From the NCBI GenBank assembly GCA_012719355.1, contig JAAYAM010000277.1:1-39231 (forward strand): a stretch of DNA of 39,231 bases, read 5' to 3'. Under the pieces are notes generated by a model. That model was given only the letters and a program-made list of their open reading frames with translations. It was not told the DNA's origin and did no database searches. Positions 18,558 through 27,443 of this stretch are shown piece by piece. Position 1 is the stretch's first letter. Each line of letters starts with the position of its first letter. Made by a program: the position numbers and the translations under genes. This DNA comes from Acidobacteriota bacterium. Its GTDB lineage: Bacteria > Acidobacteriota > UBA6911.

Positions 18558-21302
18558 ATGAGCAGTAACAAGTCTTTGCCTGTCGAGAGTGTTGCTTCTG
18601 TAGCTTTGACGCCAGAGCGGCGGCGAACCGGGACAGGACTGGAATTCCCACGGCACTTTACCCGTGAAGGTTCGAATCCCTACGACGAGATTGAATGGGA
18701 GGTACGTTCTGCTTCCATTACAAATGAGGAGGGGGAAGTCCTGTTTTGCCAGGAAGCGGTTGAGATTCCCCGGAGCTGGTCGCAGACTGCGGCTAATATC
18801 GTGGTTTCGAAATATTTCCACGGACAGGTAGGGACTCCTCAAAGGGAAACCAGTGTGCGCCAGCTGGTCGAAAGGGTTGTTCGCACCCTGACCGAGTGGG
18901 GGGTCAAGGGAGGGTATTTCGCCTCGGCTTCCGACGCGGTGACCTTTCACGATGAGCTGGCATTTCTGCTTTTGAACCAGTACGTGTCATTCAATTCGCC
19001 CGTCTGGTTCAACTGCGGCATCGAAGAAAAACCGCAGTGTTCGGCGTGCTTCATCAATTCCGTTGAAGACACGATGGATTCAATTCTGACTCTCGCGAAG
19101 ACTGAAGGGAAGCTGTTCAAATACGGGTCTGGGACAGGGACGAATTTTTCGCCGCTGCGCTCCTCGAGGGCGAGGCTTTCGGGGGGAGGGATCGCCTCGG
19201 GTCCAGTCAGTTTCATGAAAGGCTTTGATGCATTCGCCGGCGTAATCAAGAGCGGCGGCAAGACACGTCGCGCTGCCAAGATGGTTATTCTGGATGTCGA
19301 TCATCCTGATGCGGTTGAGTTCATCGAGTGCAAGGCGAAGGAAGAGAAGAAGGCATGGACACTGGTGAATGCCGGATACGACGGCGCGGTGGACGGCGAA
19401 GCCTACAGCAGCATCTTCTTCCAGAACGCGAATAACAGCGTGAGGGTTACTGATGAATTCATGAGGCAGGTGCAACAGGATGGCAACTGGGCAACGCGGG
19501 AACGTCCCACGGGAGAGATCGTGGAAGTGTACAAGGCGCGCGAGCTGATGCGTAAAATGGCGGAATCGTGCCATGCCTGCGGGGATCCGGGAATACAGTA
19601 CGATTCGACCATCAACCGCTGGCACACGTGCAAGAAGTCCGGGAGGATCAATGCGTCGAATCCCTGCTCTGAATACATGTTCCTGGATGACTCAGCGTGC
19701 AATCTCGCATCATTCAACCTGCTGAAGTTCGTCAACGCCGAAGGAGAATTCGAGGTGGAGAGTTTCCGCAGGGCTGTCGATCTGATGATCTCAGCTCAGG
19801 ATATCATTGTGGATAACGCGAGCTATCCTACGGAAAAGATTGAAAAGAACAGCCGCGAATTCCGGCCGCTGGGCCTCGGGTATGCGAATCTGGGCGCTCT
19901 GCTGATGTACAACGGCCTGCCTTACGACAGTGACGAAGGGAGGGCCTTTGCAGCCGCAATTACTGCGGTCATGACGGGGGAAGCCTATCTGCAGTCGTCA
20001 CGCATTGCCGCCAGACTGGGGCCCTTCTTGCAGTACGATCTCAATCGCGAGTCGTTTCTGGAAGTGATGCGCATGCACCGGTCCGCCCTCCAGAACATAA
20101 ACCCGAATTTCGTTCCCCCGGCACTGATGAAAGCGGCCCAGGAATGCTGGGACCTGGTTGTTCTCGAGGGAACCGTCAACGGCTTCAGGAACGCACAGGC
20201 GACGGTGCTCGCCCCGACCGGAACGATAGGGTTCATGATGGATTGCGACACGACAGGCGTTGAACCTGATCTGGCGCTGGTGAAGTTCAAGAAGCTGGTG
20301 GGCGGTGGAGTGATGAAGATTGTCAACGGCACCGTTCCTTTTGCGCTCGCTAAACTGGGATACACCAGGGATGAGATAGCCGCCATAACTGACTACATCG
20401 ATGAAAACGGCACGATCGAAGGTGCGCCGGCGGTTAAACCCGGGCACATCGCTGCATTTGACTGCGCATTCAAGCCGCAGCGCGGAACGCGCTCCATCCA
20501 CTACATGGGTCACGTCAAGATGATGAGCGCAGTACAGCCGTTTATCTCCGGAGCCATCTCAAAGACCGTCAATGTGCCGGAAAACACGACTGTCGAGCAG
20601 ATTGCGGATCTGTACATGCAGGCCTGGCAGCTGGGGGTGAAAGCAATTGCTATATACCGCGACAACTCGAAGAAGACGCAGCCTCTGAATGTCTCCCAGG
20701 GCCGCAAGGAGAAAGAAGCCAAGGCTGAACCGGAATTCAAGCCGGTCCGCCGGAAGCTTCCCCCGGTCCGCAACGCAATCACCCACAAATTCAGCATCGG
20801 CGGCCATGAAGGCTACATTACCGTCGGGATGTATGATGACGGGCAGCCGGGCGAGATTTTCCTTGTGATGGCGAAAGAGGGGAGCGCAATTTCGGGGCTG
20901 ATGGATTCGTTCGCCACCGCCATCTCACTTGCGCTGCAATACGGGGTCCCGCTCAAGGTGCTGATCGACAAATTTTCGCATGTCCGTTTCGAGCCTTCGG
21001 GCCACACGGGAAATTCCGAGGTTCCGTACGCCAAGTCAATAGTCGACTACATCTTCCGATGGCTGGCTTCTAAATTTCTGCCCATCGAAGAGCAGGTGCA
21101 GGCCGGCGTTCATGTGGCGGAGAAACTGAAGGAGACTGAACCTGCCCCCGCCCAGAATGCCGGGTCGACCTCTATGAATGATTTCAGATCGATGTACAAC
21201 CTGGATGATGCGCCGACATGCGCCGGATGCGGCAGCATCATGGTGCGAAACGGATCCTGTTACAAATGCATGAACTGTGGAGAAACCAGCGGCTGCTCGT
21301 GA
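18558..21302 (+). CDS. nrdJ: Adenosylcobalamin-dependent (class II) ribonucleotide reductase
   Basis: NrdJ reduces ribonucleotides to deoxyribonucleotides using adenosylcobalamin to make the thiyl radical. The ATG at 18558 follows GAGGAGG with 8 nt spacing; the GTG at 18540 overlaps that ribosome-binding site and is rejected. The 914-residue product has FNSPVWFNCGI, KYGSGTGTNFSPLRSS, ASGPVSFMKGFDAFAGVIKSG, the active-site NPCSE with Cys370, APTGTIGFMMDCDTTGVEP, and HYMGHVKMMSAVQPFISGAISKTVN. The tail carries the usual extra domain and a Cys-rich end (CAGCGSIMVRNGSCYKCMNCGETSGC), probably zinc-binding. It is preceded by tandem NrdR-box-like sites and followed by malQ after 60 nt. Confidence 0.97.
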   Translation: MSSNKSLPVESVASVALTPERRRTGTGLEFPRHFTREGSNPYDEIEWEVRSASITNEEGEVLFCQEAVEIPRSWSQTAANIVVSKYFHGQVGTPQRETSVRQLVERVVRTLTEWGVKGGYFASASDAVTFHDELAFLLLNQYVSFNSPVWFNCGIEEKPQCSACFINSVEDTMDSILTLAKTEGKLFKYGSGTGTNFSPLRSSRARLSGGGIASGPVSFMKGFDAFAGVIKSGGKTRRAAKMVILDVDHPDAVEFIECKAKEEKKAWTLVNAGYDGAVDGEAYSSIFFQNANNSVRVTDEFMRQVQQDGNWATRERPTGEIVEVYKARELMRKMAESCHACGDPGIQYDSTINRWHTCKKSGRINASNPCSEYMFLDDSACNLASFNLLKFVNAEGEFEVESFRRAVDLMISAQDIIVDNASYPTEKIEKNSREFRPLGLGYANLGALLMYNGLPYDSDEGRAFAAAITAVMTGEAYLQSSRIAARLGPFLQYDLNRESFLEVMRMHRSALQNINPNFVPPALMKAAQECWDLVVLEGTVNGFRNAQATVLAPTGTIGFMMDCDTTGVEPDLALVKFKKLVGGGVMKIVNGTVPFALAKLGYTRDEIAAITDYIDENGTIEGAPAVKPGHIAAFDCAFKPQRGTRSIHYMGHVKMMSAVQPFISGAISKTVNVPENTTVEQIADLYMQAWQLGVKAIAIYRDNSKKTQPLNVSQGRKEKEAKAEPEFKPVRRKLPPVRNAITHKFSIGGHEGYITVGMYDDGQPGEIFLVMAKEGSAISGLMDSFATAISLALQYGVPLKVLIDKFSHVRFEPSGHTGNSEVPYAKSIVDYIFRWLASKFLPIEEQVQAGVHVAEKLKETEPAPAQNAGSTSMNDFRSMYNLDDAPTCAGCGSIMVRNGSCYKCMNCGETSGCS

Positions 21303-21362
21303 GAAGGCCGCTCTTAGGAAATGCCGCTTCTTCTGATATCCTGAATCCTGCGTGCGGATTCT

Positions 21363-22826
21363 ATGAGAAAAAGCGGCATTTTGTTGCACCCCACCTCTCT
21401 TCCCGGCGAGTGGGGAATTGGTGATCTCGGCAGGTGGGCGTACCATTTTGTCGATTTCCTGAAGGAGAGCGGCCAGCGTATCTGGCAGATACTCCCGCTT
21501 GGTCCGACTGTCGGATCTGAGCACTCGCCCTATCAGGCATATTCCAGTATGGCCGGGAATCCGCTTTTGATCAGCATTTCCTGGCTCGTCGAACACGGAT
21601 GGCTTTCTGAGGCAGACATCGGAGAAGTCCCCGGCTTTTCTCCACGCAGGGTGGAGTTCGATAAAGTCATCCCCTTCAAGATGAGGCTCATCAAGAAAGC
21701 TGCGGCTTCCTTCTTCGAGCGTAAGTCTGATCCCCTGTTTAAGGAATTCCTGGATTTCTGTTTAGGGATGAAATATTGGGTCGAGCCGTTTGCCGAGTTC
21801 GCCGCCCTGAAGGAAGCGAACTCAGGATCCGCCTGGACCGCCTGGACCGACAAATCGCGTGCACAGACTCAGGATGTGCTCGATCAGAAATTCATCCAGT
21901 TCGTTTTCTTCCGGCAGTGGGAAGCCCTGAAGCGATACTGCAATGAAAGCGGTATAGAGATCATGGGCGACATCCCCATATTCATTTCGCATGACAGTTC
22001 GGATGTCTGGGCGAACCCGGAACTGTTCGATCTGGACGACAGAGGCTATCCGAGGACAGTTGCAGGAGTTCCTCCCGATTACTTCAGTGAAACCGGACAA
22101 TGCTGGGGGAATCCGCTGTACCGATGGGATGTGATGGAGCGGACCGGCTACCGCTGGTGGATCGACAGAGTCAGGACTATGCTAGCCATGGTTGATATCA
22201 TACGCTTGGATCATTTCCGTGGCTTCGAGGCATTCTGGGAAATCCCAGCCGGATCAACGACGGCCGTCAACGGAAGATGGGTCGAGGGCCCGAGAGACCG
22301 TTTCTTCGAGGCCCTCTCGGGGGCGCTGGGCCAATTGCCGTTCGTCGCGGAAGACCTGGGGTATATAACCCCGGAAGTACACCAGTTGCGCGATCGGTGG
22401 GGATTGCCCGGAATGCGCGTTCTTCAGTTCGCCTTTGGAGACGATTCCAAGGATAATCCGCACAAGCCGTACAACTTCATCAGGAACTGTGTCGCCTATA
22501 CCGGCACTCATGACAATGACACAAGCGCCGGCTGGTTTTCCCCTGCCGGCGATCCGAGACTTGAGCGAGAAAGGGAGGCAGCCCTCAGATACATGGGGAG
22601 CGACGGGACCAATCCTGTGTGGGACTTTATCCGGCTGACCATTTCATCGGTCGCCGACATCGCCATTCTTCCCATGCAGGATGTACTGGGTCTCGGTTCC
22701 GAAGCACGGATGAATCTTCCGGCAACGACGGGAAACAACTGGCGATGGCGGATGACTGAGGATCAGTTGACACCGGCTGCGGCAGCCAGACTCCGGGAAC
22801 TGAACCGGATCTACGGCCGCCTCTAG
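21363..22826 (+). CDS. malQ: 4-alpha-glucanotransferase (amylomaltase, GH77)
   Basis: MalQ disproportionates alpha-1,4-glucans and takes part in glycogen or maltodextrin metabolism. 487 residues, the standard size of the short bacterial type. It starts GILLHPTSLPGEWGIGDLG, has QIWQILPLGPT, the nucleophile region DIIRLDHFRGFEAFWEIP, the acid/base region FVAEDLGYITPEV, and AYTGTHDNDT. The final MQDVLGLGSEARMNLPATTGNNWRWR is the conserved C-terminal signature. There is no strong ribosome-binding site; it could be read from the nrdJ transcript or from its own promoter in the 60-nt gap. Its stop is 4 nt from the convergent ilvE stop. The OtsAB gene nearby fits storage-sugar metabolism. Confidence 0.97.
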   Translation: MRKSGILLHPTSLPGEWGIGDLGRWAYHFVDFLKESGQRIWQILPLGPTVGSEHSPYQAYSSMAGNPLLISISWLVEHGWLSEADIGEVPGFSPRRVEFDKVIPFKMRLIKKAAASFFERKSDPLFKEFLDFCLGMKYWVEPFAEFAALKEANSGSAWTAWTDKSRAQTQDVLDQKFIQFVFFRQWEALKRYCNESGIEIMGDIPIFISHDSSDVWANPELFDLDDRGYPRTVAGVPPDYFSETGQCWGNPLYRWDVMERTGYRWWIDRVRTMLAMVDIIRLDHFRGFEAFWEIPAGSTTAVNGRWVEGPRDRFFEALSGALGQLPFVAEDLGYITPEVHQLRDRWGLPGMRVLQFAFGDDSKDNPHKPYNFIRNCVAYTGTHDNDTSAGWFSPAGDPRLEREREAALRYMGSDGTNPVWDFIRLTISSVADIAILPMQDVLGLGSEARMNLPATTGNNWRWRMTEDQLTPAAAARLRELNRIYGRL

Positions 22827-22830
22827 GCCG

Positions 22831-23751
22831 TCAGTAGACGGGGACGCACATCTCCCGGTATTTCTCATTCCGTCCGCGGACAACATCAAAGTAAACATCC
22901 CGCAGCTTCGCTGTCACCGGGCCGAGTTTTCCGCTGCCGACCGGTCGGTGGTCAACCTTTGTTATGGCCGCGATCTGTACGCCGGTTCCGCAGAAAAATG
23001 CCTCTTCGCACAGATAGACCTCGGTCCGGTCGATCGGGCGTTCGACTACCTCCATCCCAAGTTCTTCGCGCAACAGCATCATGACTGTGCGCCTGGTGAT
23101 CCCTTCCAGGATGTTGTCTGTGACCGGCGGAGTGCAGATGGTTCCTTTACGGATTATGAAGAAATTTTCTGCAGATCCTTCGGCCACATGCCCATCCTGA
23201 TTGAGGACAATGGCCTCGTCGAACCCTGCGCGCACCGCATCTGTTTTGATAAATGCCGAGTTTACGTAGGAACCGGCGATCTTGCCGCGGGCGGGAATCA
23301 TGTTATCGTCGACGCGCCGCCACGAAGAGACCGTCACGTGAATGCCTTCCTCGTCCTCCACATACTGACCGAACGGGATCGATACGATGCTCAGCGCGGG
23401 ATTCAATCCGTGCAGGCGCACGCCGATGATTTCGTCGGCGAAATACGCGATCGGACGGATATAGGCATCGGTCTGATACTTCTCCTTCCTGAGCAGGTCG
23501 ACCGTAAACTGGACTATTTCGCTTTCAGAGTATGGGAATTCCATCAGCAGGAGCTTCGCGGATTCGAGGAAACGCCGGAAATGGTCGTAGGGCTTGAACA
23601 GGAACAGCTGTTTTTCATCCTGGTTCCAGTAAGCTCTGAGTCCTCCGAACACGCCGGTTCCATAGTTGAAAGTGTGGGTCAAAACCCCGACCTTAGCCTC
23701 GCTGTAAGGAACGATCCGGTCTTTAAAGAAAGCGAAATTGGGAAGTGTCAC
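22831..23751 (-). CDS. ilvE: Branched-chain amino acid aminotransferase
   Basis: IlvE is a class IV PLP aminotransferase for the final step of Leu, Ile and Val synthesis. The GTG at 23751, with GAGGAGG 7 nt upstream, is chosen; an ATG at 23796 would add 15 residues containing no family sequence. From this start 306 residues match the family length. Visible features are HTFNYGTGVFGGLRAYW, YIRPIAYF, VSSWRRVDDNMIPARGKIAGSY with the PLP lysine in ARGK, DEAIVLNQDGHVAEGSAENFFI with the conserved Glu, and ILEGITRRTVMML and ERPIDRTEVYLCEEAFFCGTG. It is divergent from msrB. Confidence 0.95.
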   Translation of the reverse strand: MTLPNFAFFKDRIVPYSEAKVGVLTHTFNYGTGVFGGLRAYWNQDEKQLFLFKPYDHFRRFLESAKLLLMEFPYSESEIVQFTVDLLRKEKYQTDAYIRPIAYFADEIIGVRLHGLNPALSIVSIPFGQYVEDEEGIHVTVSSWRRVDDNMIPARGKIAGSYVNSAFIKTDAVRAGFDEAIVLNQDGHVAEGSAENFFIIRKGTICTPPVTDNILEGITRRTVMMLLREELGMEVVERPIDRTEVYLCEEAFFCGTGVQIAAITKVDHRPVGSGKLGPVTAKLRDVYFDVVRGRNEKYREMCVPVY

Positions 23752-23813
23752 GATACATCCTCCTCTTACCCCCTGTTCAGGGGCACCCGATATCATACCT
23801 CACTGAACAGCCA

Positions 23814-23834
23814 ATTCAGAATTCAGAATTCAGA
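23814..23834. repeat. Three tandem ATTCAGA heptamers
   Basis: Three perfect head-to-tail copies of ATTCAGA lie in the ilvE-msrB divergent gap. A small palindrome CCCCTG-TT-CAGGGG (23770-23783) is nearby. Likely a simple microsatellite; no function is implied. Confidence 0.8.
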
Positions 23835-23923
23835 AGTTACGGAAAAAAAAGGGAGATAATGCTCCCCTGGCCGCGTTCGACAGCGTAGCCGGCCCCAGTC
23901 GGGCTCAGCTGTCTTTCTTCATT

Positions 23924-23932
23924 TGGTATAAT
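23924..23932 (+). promoter_or_regulatory. Extended -10 element for msrB, likely leaderless mRNA
   Basis: TGGTATAAT matches the extended -10 consensus TGnTATAAT perfectly and ends 7 nt before the msrB ATG at 23940, so transcription would begin at or next to the start codon. No Shine-Dalgarno sequence is present. No convincing -35 is seen, as is common with extended -10 promoters. Confidence 0.5.
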
Positions 23933-23939
23933 TGCACCG

Positions 23940-24335
23940 ATGCAGGACAAGCTAATTAAACCAGACAGTGTGTGGCGGGAGGAGCTTACTCCTGAACAAT
24001 ACCGGATTACGCGAATGAAGGGGACCGAGCCGCCGTTCTCCGGTGAGTACTGGGATAGTCACGAAACGGGAATGTATTGCTGTGTCTGTTGCGGATCCGA
24101 ACTGTTCAGCTCGGAATCCAAGTACGATTCGGGGACCGGATGGCCAAGTTTCCATGAGCCGGCATCTCCCGAGAGGACCAGGACGGCGGAAGACCACAGC
24201 CACATGATGGAGCGTATTGAGGTTCTGTGCAGCAGGTGTGATGCGCACCTGGGCCACGTTTTCGAAGATGGGCCGAGTGCGTCCGGTCTCCGTTACTGCC
24301 TCAATTCCGCCGCTCTGAAGTTCGCCAGGAAGTGA
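23940..24335 (+). CDS. msrB: Peptide-methionine (R)-S-oxide reductase
   Basis: MsrB repairs methionine-R-sulfoxide in proteins. 131 residues, no signal peptide, so cytoplasmic. It has [29 protein letters not shown], zinc ligands C48 and C51 (CVCCG) and C97 and C100 (CSRC), SGTGWPSF and LGHVFEDGP, and catalytic Cys120 in RYCLNSAAL. The active residue is cysteine (some MsrBs use selenocysteine), so this is the ordinary form. The first ATG is right because the domain signature begins within a dozen residues. A Spy/CpxP-like gene follows after 79 nt. Confidence 0.95.
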   Translation: MQDKLIKPDSVWREELTPEQYRITRMKGTEPPFSGEYWDSHETGMYCCVCCGSELFSSESKYDSGTGWPSFHEPASPERTRTAEDHSHMMERIEVLCSRCDAHLGHVFEDGPSASGLRYCLNSAALKFARK

Positions 24336-24414
24336 GTTTTCCTGCCTCCGGTTCAGAGTTTTCCTCCCCAGGTACCCCCGCATATTTAATCTTGATAAGG
24401 TGAGAAGGAAGTAA

Positions 24415-24945
24415 ATGACTATAAGAACATGTCGATTGATACCGGCTTCAATCCTGCTGGTATGGCTGGCGCTGCCGTTGTACGGCGCCCAGGGAAACGA
24501 TCCGGGAATGAAGCAGCGTGACAAGCTCGAAATGCTCAACAGGGCCCTGGAGTATGCCGGTGCACCTCCGCTGGACGAGAATCAGCGGCAGGCAATTGAC
24601 TCCCTCATCGAGGCGCGCAGAGCGGAGCGCGAAAGCCAGCGAACCGACCGGGCGCGTTTTGCGGTCCGAGATGAGATGGAGCAGGCGATTCTATCGGGTG
24701 ATGAAGCGGCCGTCAGCGCAGCCGCCGATCGGATCAGTTCTGAAATCTCGACCCGGGCGGCCACGCATATCCGGGATGCGGGCATCTTCAAGATCAGGGT
24801 GTTGGCGATTCTCACGGAGCAGCAGGTGAGCGCATTGAAGACACAATACGGTGAGAGCGGGCTGGTGCACATTCTGGGGCTCGGCGGGGGATGGTTCAAA
24901 GGCCGCGGGCATGGTATGCACCATCACCGCAGGGGCGTCTGGTAA
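24415..24945 (+). CDS. Periplasmic Spy/CpxP-like stress protein
   Basis: 176 residues with a clear signal peptide (MTIRTCRLIPASILLVWLAL, cleavage near LYGAQG). The mature part is almost entirely helical and charged, with LENQRQ/ILTEQQVSALK resembling the LTxxQ motif of Spy/CpxP/ZraP proteins. These are ATP-independent periplasmic chaperones or metal sensors. The C-terminal GRGHGMHHHRRG is rich in histidine and could bind metal. GAGAAGGAAG before the ATG is a plausible ribosome-binding site. It is followed by a convergent palindrome and otsAB. Function within the family is not certain. Confidence 0.65.
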   Translation: MTIRTCRLIPASILLVWLALPLYGAQGNDPGMKQRDKLEMLNRALEYAGAPPLDENQRQAIDSLIEARRAERESQRTDRARFAVRDEMEQAILSGDEAAVSAAADRISSEISTRAATHIRDAGIFKIRVLAILTEQQVSALKTQYGESGLVHILGLGGGWFKGRGHGMHHHRRGVW

Positions 24946-24963
24946 TCTGAACAGACTGCGGGA

Positions 24964-25004
24964 CCCGGTGTCCGGGGGGAGATTCGTTCACACCTGACAC
25001 CGGG
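24964..25004. terminator. Convergent-terminator-like palindrome
   Basis: CCCGGTGTC (24964-24972) and GACACCGGG (24996-25004) form a perfect 9-bp stem with a 23-nt loop, spanning the otsAB stop codon at 24988 and lying 19 nt after the Spy-like gene. Without a U-tract it is only a likely bidirectional terminator. Confidence 0.45.
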
Positions 25005-27234
25005 GCTCTCTCGCAGCCTGGGCAAGATTACTGAGGAATCTGTAGACCTGATCGGGATTCCGCAGGTTATACCGAGCGTGTGTCTTGGTCATTCCGACAC
25101 GCAGGGAATACGATTCAGGAGGAAGACTTCGAAACAGGTCTTCATCAGTCCAGTCATCTCCGACGGCCAGAATAAAGTCGCGGGCGCACTTGGAGATCCA
25201 GTACTTGGCTGCTCCTCCTTTGTTAACCCCCGCATTCCTTATTTCCAGCACCTTGTGCCCTTTGAGTATCTGAACCTCGATATTGGCGGTAAACTGCACA
25301 AGATTATCCATCAGTTCTGTTGCGACGCTGCGGGCGTGTTCGGGATCAGCGGCTCTGTAGTGCCACGCGATAGAGTATTCCTTTTCTTCCACGAACGAGC
25401 CCGGAAGCCTGTCCGCATACTGAACCAGGACAGGAAGCAGAGACGCTTTCCACTCCTTGTTGTATGGGCCGAAAGTCTCCCATTTCCCGCCGGGTTCCCG
25501 GTGCCAGATGCCGTGTTCGGCGACAATCCCGATCGGAAGAACGCCAAACCATCTCTCCAGGGTGTCTTTGTCCCGGCCGCTGATGAGCACGACGGTGTTG
25601 CAGGGGTCGGCGGCCAGTTTCTGAAGAAGTTCCAATATGGAATCTGAAGGGGTCGCCAGCTGAGGTCTCTTCTCGAATGGCACCAGGGTGCCGTCATAGT
25701 CGATAAACAGGATGCGTCTGGTCGACCGTCCGTACTCATCCGCAATCTGCTTTTCAACCGGGGGAGGGACGAGCCGCTCGCCAAACTTTTCCTGGACCGA
25801 CCGCATCTTATGGAGCTGGTTTACGAAATCTGTGGCCCAGCGGACGACGTCGTACCTGCGCAGTCTCTCCTGCATGATTCCGTTACGCCGTTCCTGTTCA
25901 TCTTTCGGCATCAGAAGCGCTTCCTTCAGAGCCTCTGCAATCTCCAGCCTGTCATTCGGATTTATTATGATCGCTTCTCCCAGCTCTTTGGCTGCGCCCG
26001 CCATCTCGCTCAGTATCAGAACTCCTGTCCGGTCGGTGCGGGAAGCGACGTACTCCTTCGCGATCAGGTTCATACCATCGCGCAGCGGGGTGACCATTGC
26101 GACGTCGCTCAGACCGTACAGGGCTGAGAGCGGGTACAGACTCAGGTGCCGGTATTGATAGATGACGGGCATCCATCCGATAGACCCGAATCTGCCGTTG
26201 ATCCGTCCGACCAGTTCCTCGATCTGCTTTTTCATCATCTCGTAATGCAGCACGCCGATGCGCGAGGGCACAACGACCAGTATCAGGACCAGCCTGCCTT
26301 TGAACTCCGGATACTTTTCGAGCAGCAGTTCGAATCCTTCGAGACGGTTCAGTATGCCTTTGGAGTAGTCGAGCCTGTCAATTGAAAGGACTGTCTTGAA
26401 TCCCGCAAGCGAATGCTGCAGCTTGCTGCGTTCTTCCTGGGTCTCGGGGGAACTGCTGGTTTCGAAGAACCGCTTGAAGTCGATGCCCATCGGATAGGTC
26501 TCGACCTTTACGACGTGGTTGGGGAGCGTCAGAAAGCCCATGTGATGTTCGTGGCCGAGGATACGCAATACCGATTGGAAAAAGTGCTGCATGTATTCAT
26601 ACGTATGAAATCCGACAAGATCTGCTCCCATGAGCCCCTCGAGAATGTCCTTGCGCCAGCGTGGGGGAAGAAGGCGAAAGACTTCGAAGGATGGAAACGG
26701 GATGTGAAGGAAGAAGCCGATCAGGGTCTGCGGCGACTTCTCCTTCAAAAGGCGCGGGAGGAGCATGAGATGGTAGTCCTGCACCCAGACCACATCGTCC
26801 GGCTTGAGGAGTTCCAGAAGGGCATCGCAGAACTGTTCATTGACGCGCTGGTAGGTCTGCCAGAACTCCTCTTCGTAAATTGCGTAAGTCGTGAAGTAGT
26901 GAAAAAGCGGCCAGAGTGTCTTGTTGCAGAACCCCCAGTAGAACTGCTCCATGTCCCGTTCGTCCAGGAAAACAGGATATGAGCCTCTCTCCGCCAGGGC
27001 ACGCCTCCTGACCTCCTCCTTGCACTCCTCGGGTATGGTGCTGCCCGGCCATCCGAGCCACACGTGCTTTTCTTCTCTGGCCAGGTGGTATTTGTAAGAA
27101 TCCAGGAAGGTGCTGAGGCCTGTCACCAGTCCTCCGGCGCTTTCGTCAAACGCAATCCGGTTTTCTTTCCGCCGGACCGTAAATGGAAGCCGGTTGGAAA
27201 CAATAATCAGCCGTCCTTCATCAGTGTTGTTCAT
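24988..27234 (-). CDS. Fused trehalose-6-phosphate synthase / trehalose-6-phosphatase
   Basis: 748 residues combining OtsA and OtsB. Residues 1-470 are a GT20 trehalose-6-phosphate synthase: RLIIVSNRLPF, GGLVTGL, VWVQDYHLMLLPRLL, GFFLHIPFPS, HVVKVETYPMGID, SIDRLDYSKGILNRLEGFELL and TPLRDGMNLIAKEYVAS. Residues of about 505-740 are a HAD-type phosphatase, with FIDYDGTLV carrying nucleophile D512 and D514, VLISGRD, and AVGDDWTDEDLF. Together they make trehalose from UDP-glucose (or another NDP-glucose) and glucose-6-phosphate, a compatible solute and stress protectant. Fused OtsAB forms are known. Neither half has lost its catalytic motifs. It ends in the shared palindrome with the Spy-like gene. 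Confidence 0.95.
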   Translation of the reverse strand: MNNTDEGRLIIVSNRLPFTVRRKENRIAFDESAGGLVTGLSTFLDSYKYHLAREEKHVWLGWPGSTIPEECKEEVRRRALAERGSYPVFLDERDMEQFYWGFCNKTLWPLFHYFTTYAIYEEEFWQTYQRVNEQFCDALLELLKPDDVVWVQDYHLMLLPRLLKEKSPQTLIGFFLHIPFPSFEVFRLLPPRWRKDILEGLMGADLVGFHTYEYMQHFFQSVLRILGHEHHMGFLTLPNHVVKVETYPMGIDFKRFFETSSSPETQEERSKLQHSLAGFKTVLSIDRLDYSKGILNRLEGFELLLEKYPEFKGRLVLILVVVPSRIGVLHYEMMKKQIEELVGRINGRFGSIGWMPVIYQYRHLSLYPLSALYGLSDVAMVTPLRDGMNLIAKEYVASRTDRTGVLILSEMAGAAKELGEAIIINPNDRLEIAEALKEALLMPKDEQERRNGIMQERLRRYDVVRWATDFVNQLHKMRSVQEKFGERLVPPPVEKQIADEYGRSTRRILFIDYDGTLVPFEKRPQLATPSDSILELLQKLAADPCNTVVLISGRDKDTLERWFGVLPIGIVAEHGIWHREPGGKWETFGPYNKEWKASLLPVLVQYADRLPGSFVEEKEYSIAWHYRAADPEHARSVATELMDNLVQFTANIEVQILKGHKVLEIRNAGVNKGGAAKYWISKCARDFILAVGDDWTDEDLFRSLPPESYSLRVGMTKTHARYNLRNPDQVYRFLSNLAQAAREPRCQV

Positions 27235-27383
27235 CTCCTTTTTTCCCCACAGTCAATTGGAAGGTAGGCTACCTTCGGCCTGTTCGTGTGTGGCGTGATG
27301 ACACTCACGCGGATTGTTCTTATTGTCCCATACGAGGGAAGAAGCCCAAAGCCGTGCGGCAAAGCGGGGGGAGGCCACTGCAC

Positions 27384-27424
27384 CAGACTGCATGGGCACG
27401 ACCCAGCATAACCCATGCAGTCTG
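27384..27424. terminator. Perfect 13-bp hairpin downstream of the selenoprotein gene
   Basis: CAGACTGCATGGG (27384-27396) and its complement (27412-27424) enclose a 15-nt loop. It is 20 nt beyond the UGSC-family gene stop in the 209-nt gap to otsAB. T-rich sequence follows it on the plus strand (T-runs at 27428-27443), whereas the minus-strand transcript, which carries the gene, has A-runs before it. It could act as a bidirectional structure; a conventional terminator for the minus gene would want the U-tract on the other side. Confidence 0.45.
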
Positions 27425-27443
27425 TGGTTTTACTGCTTTTTTT

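Noticed and set aside
23814-23834. Mobile-element target duplication or CRISPR repeat
   Set aside because: Only three 7-bp units without spacers or flanking genes of such systems.
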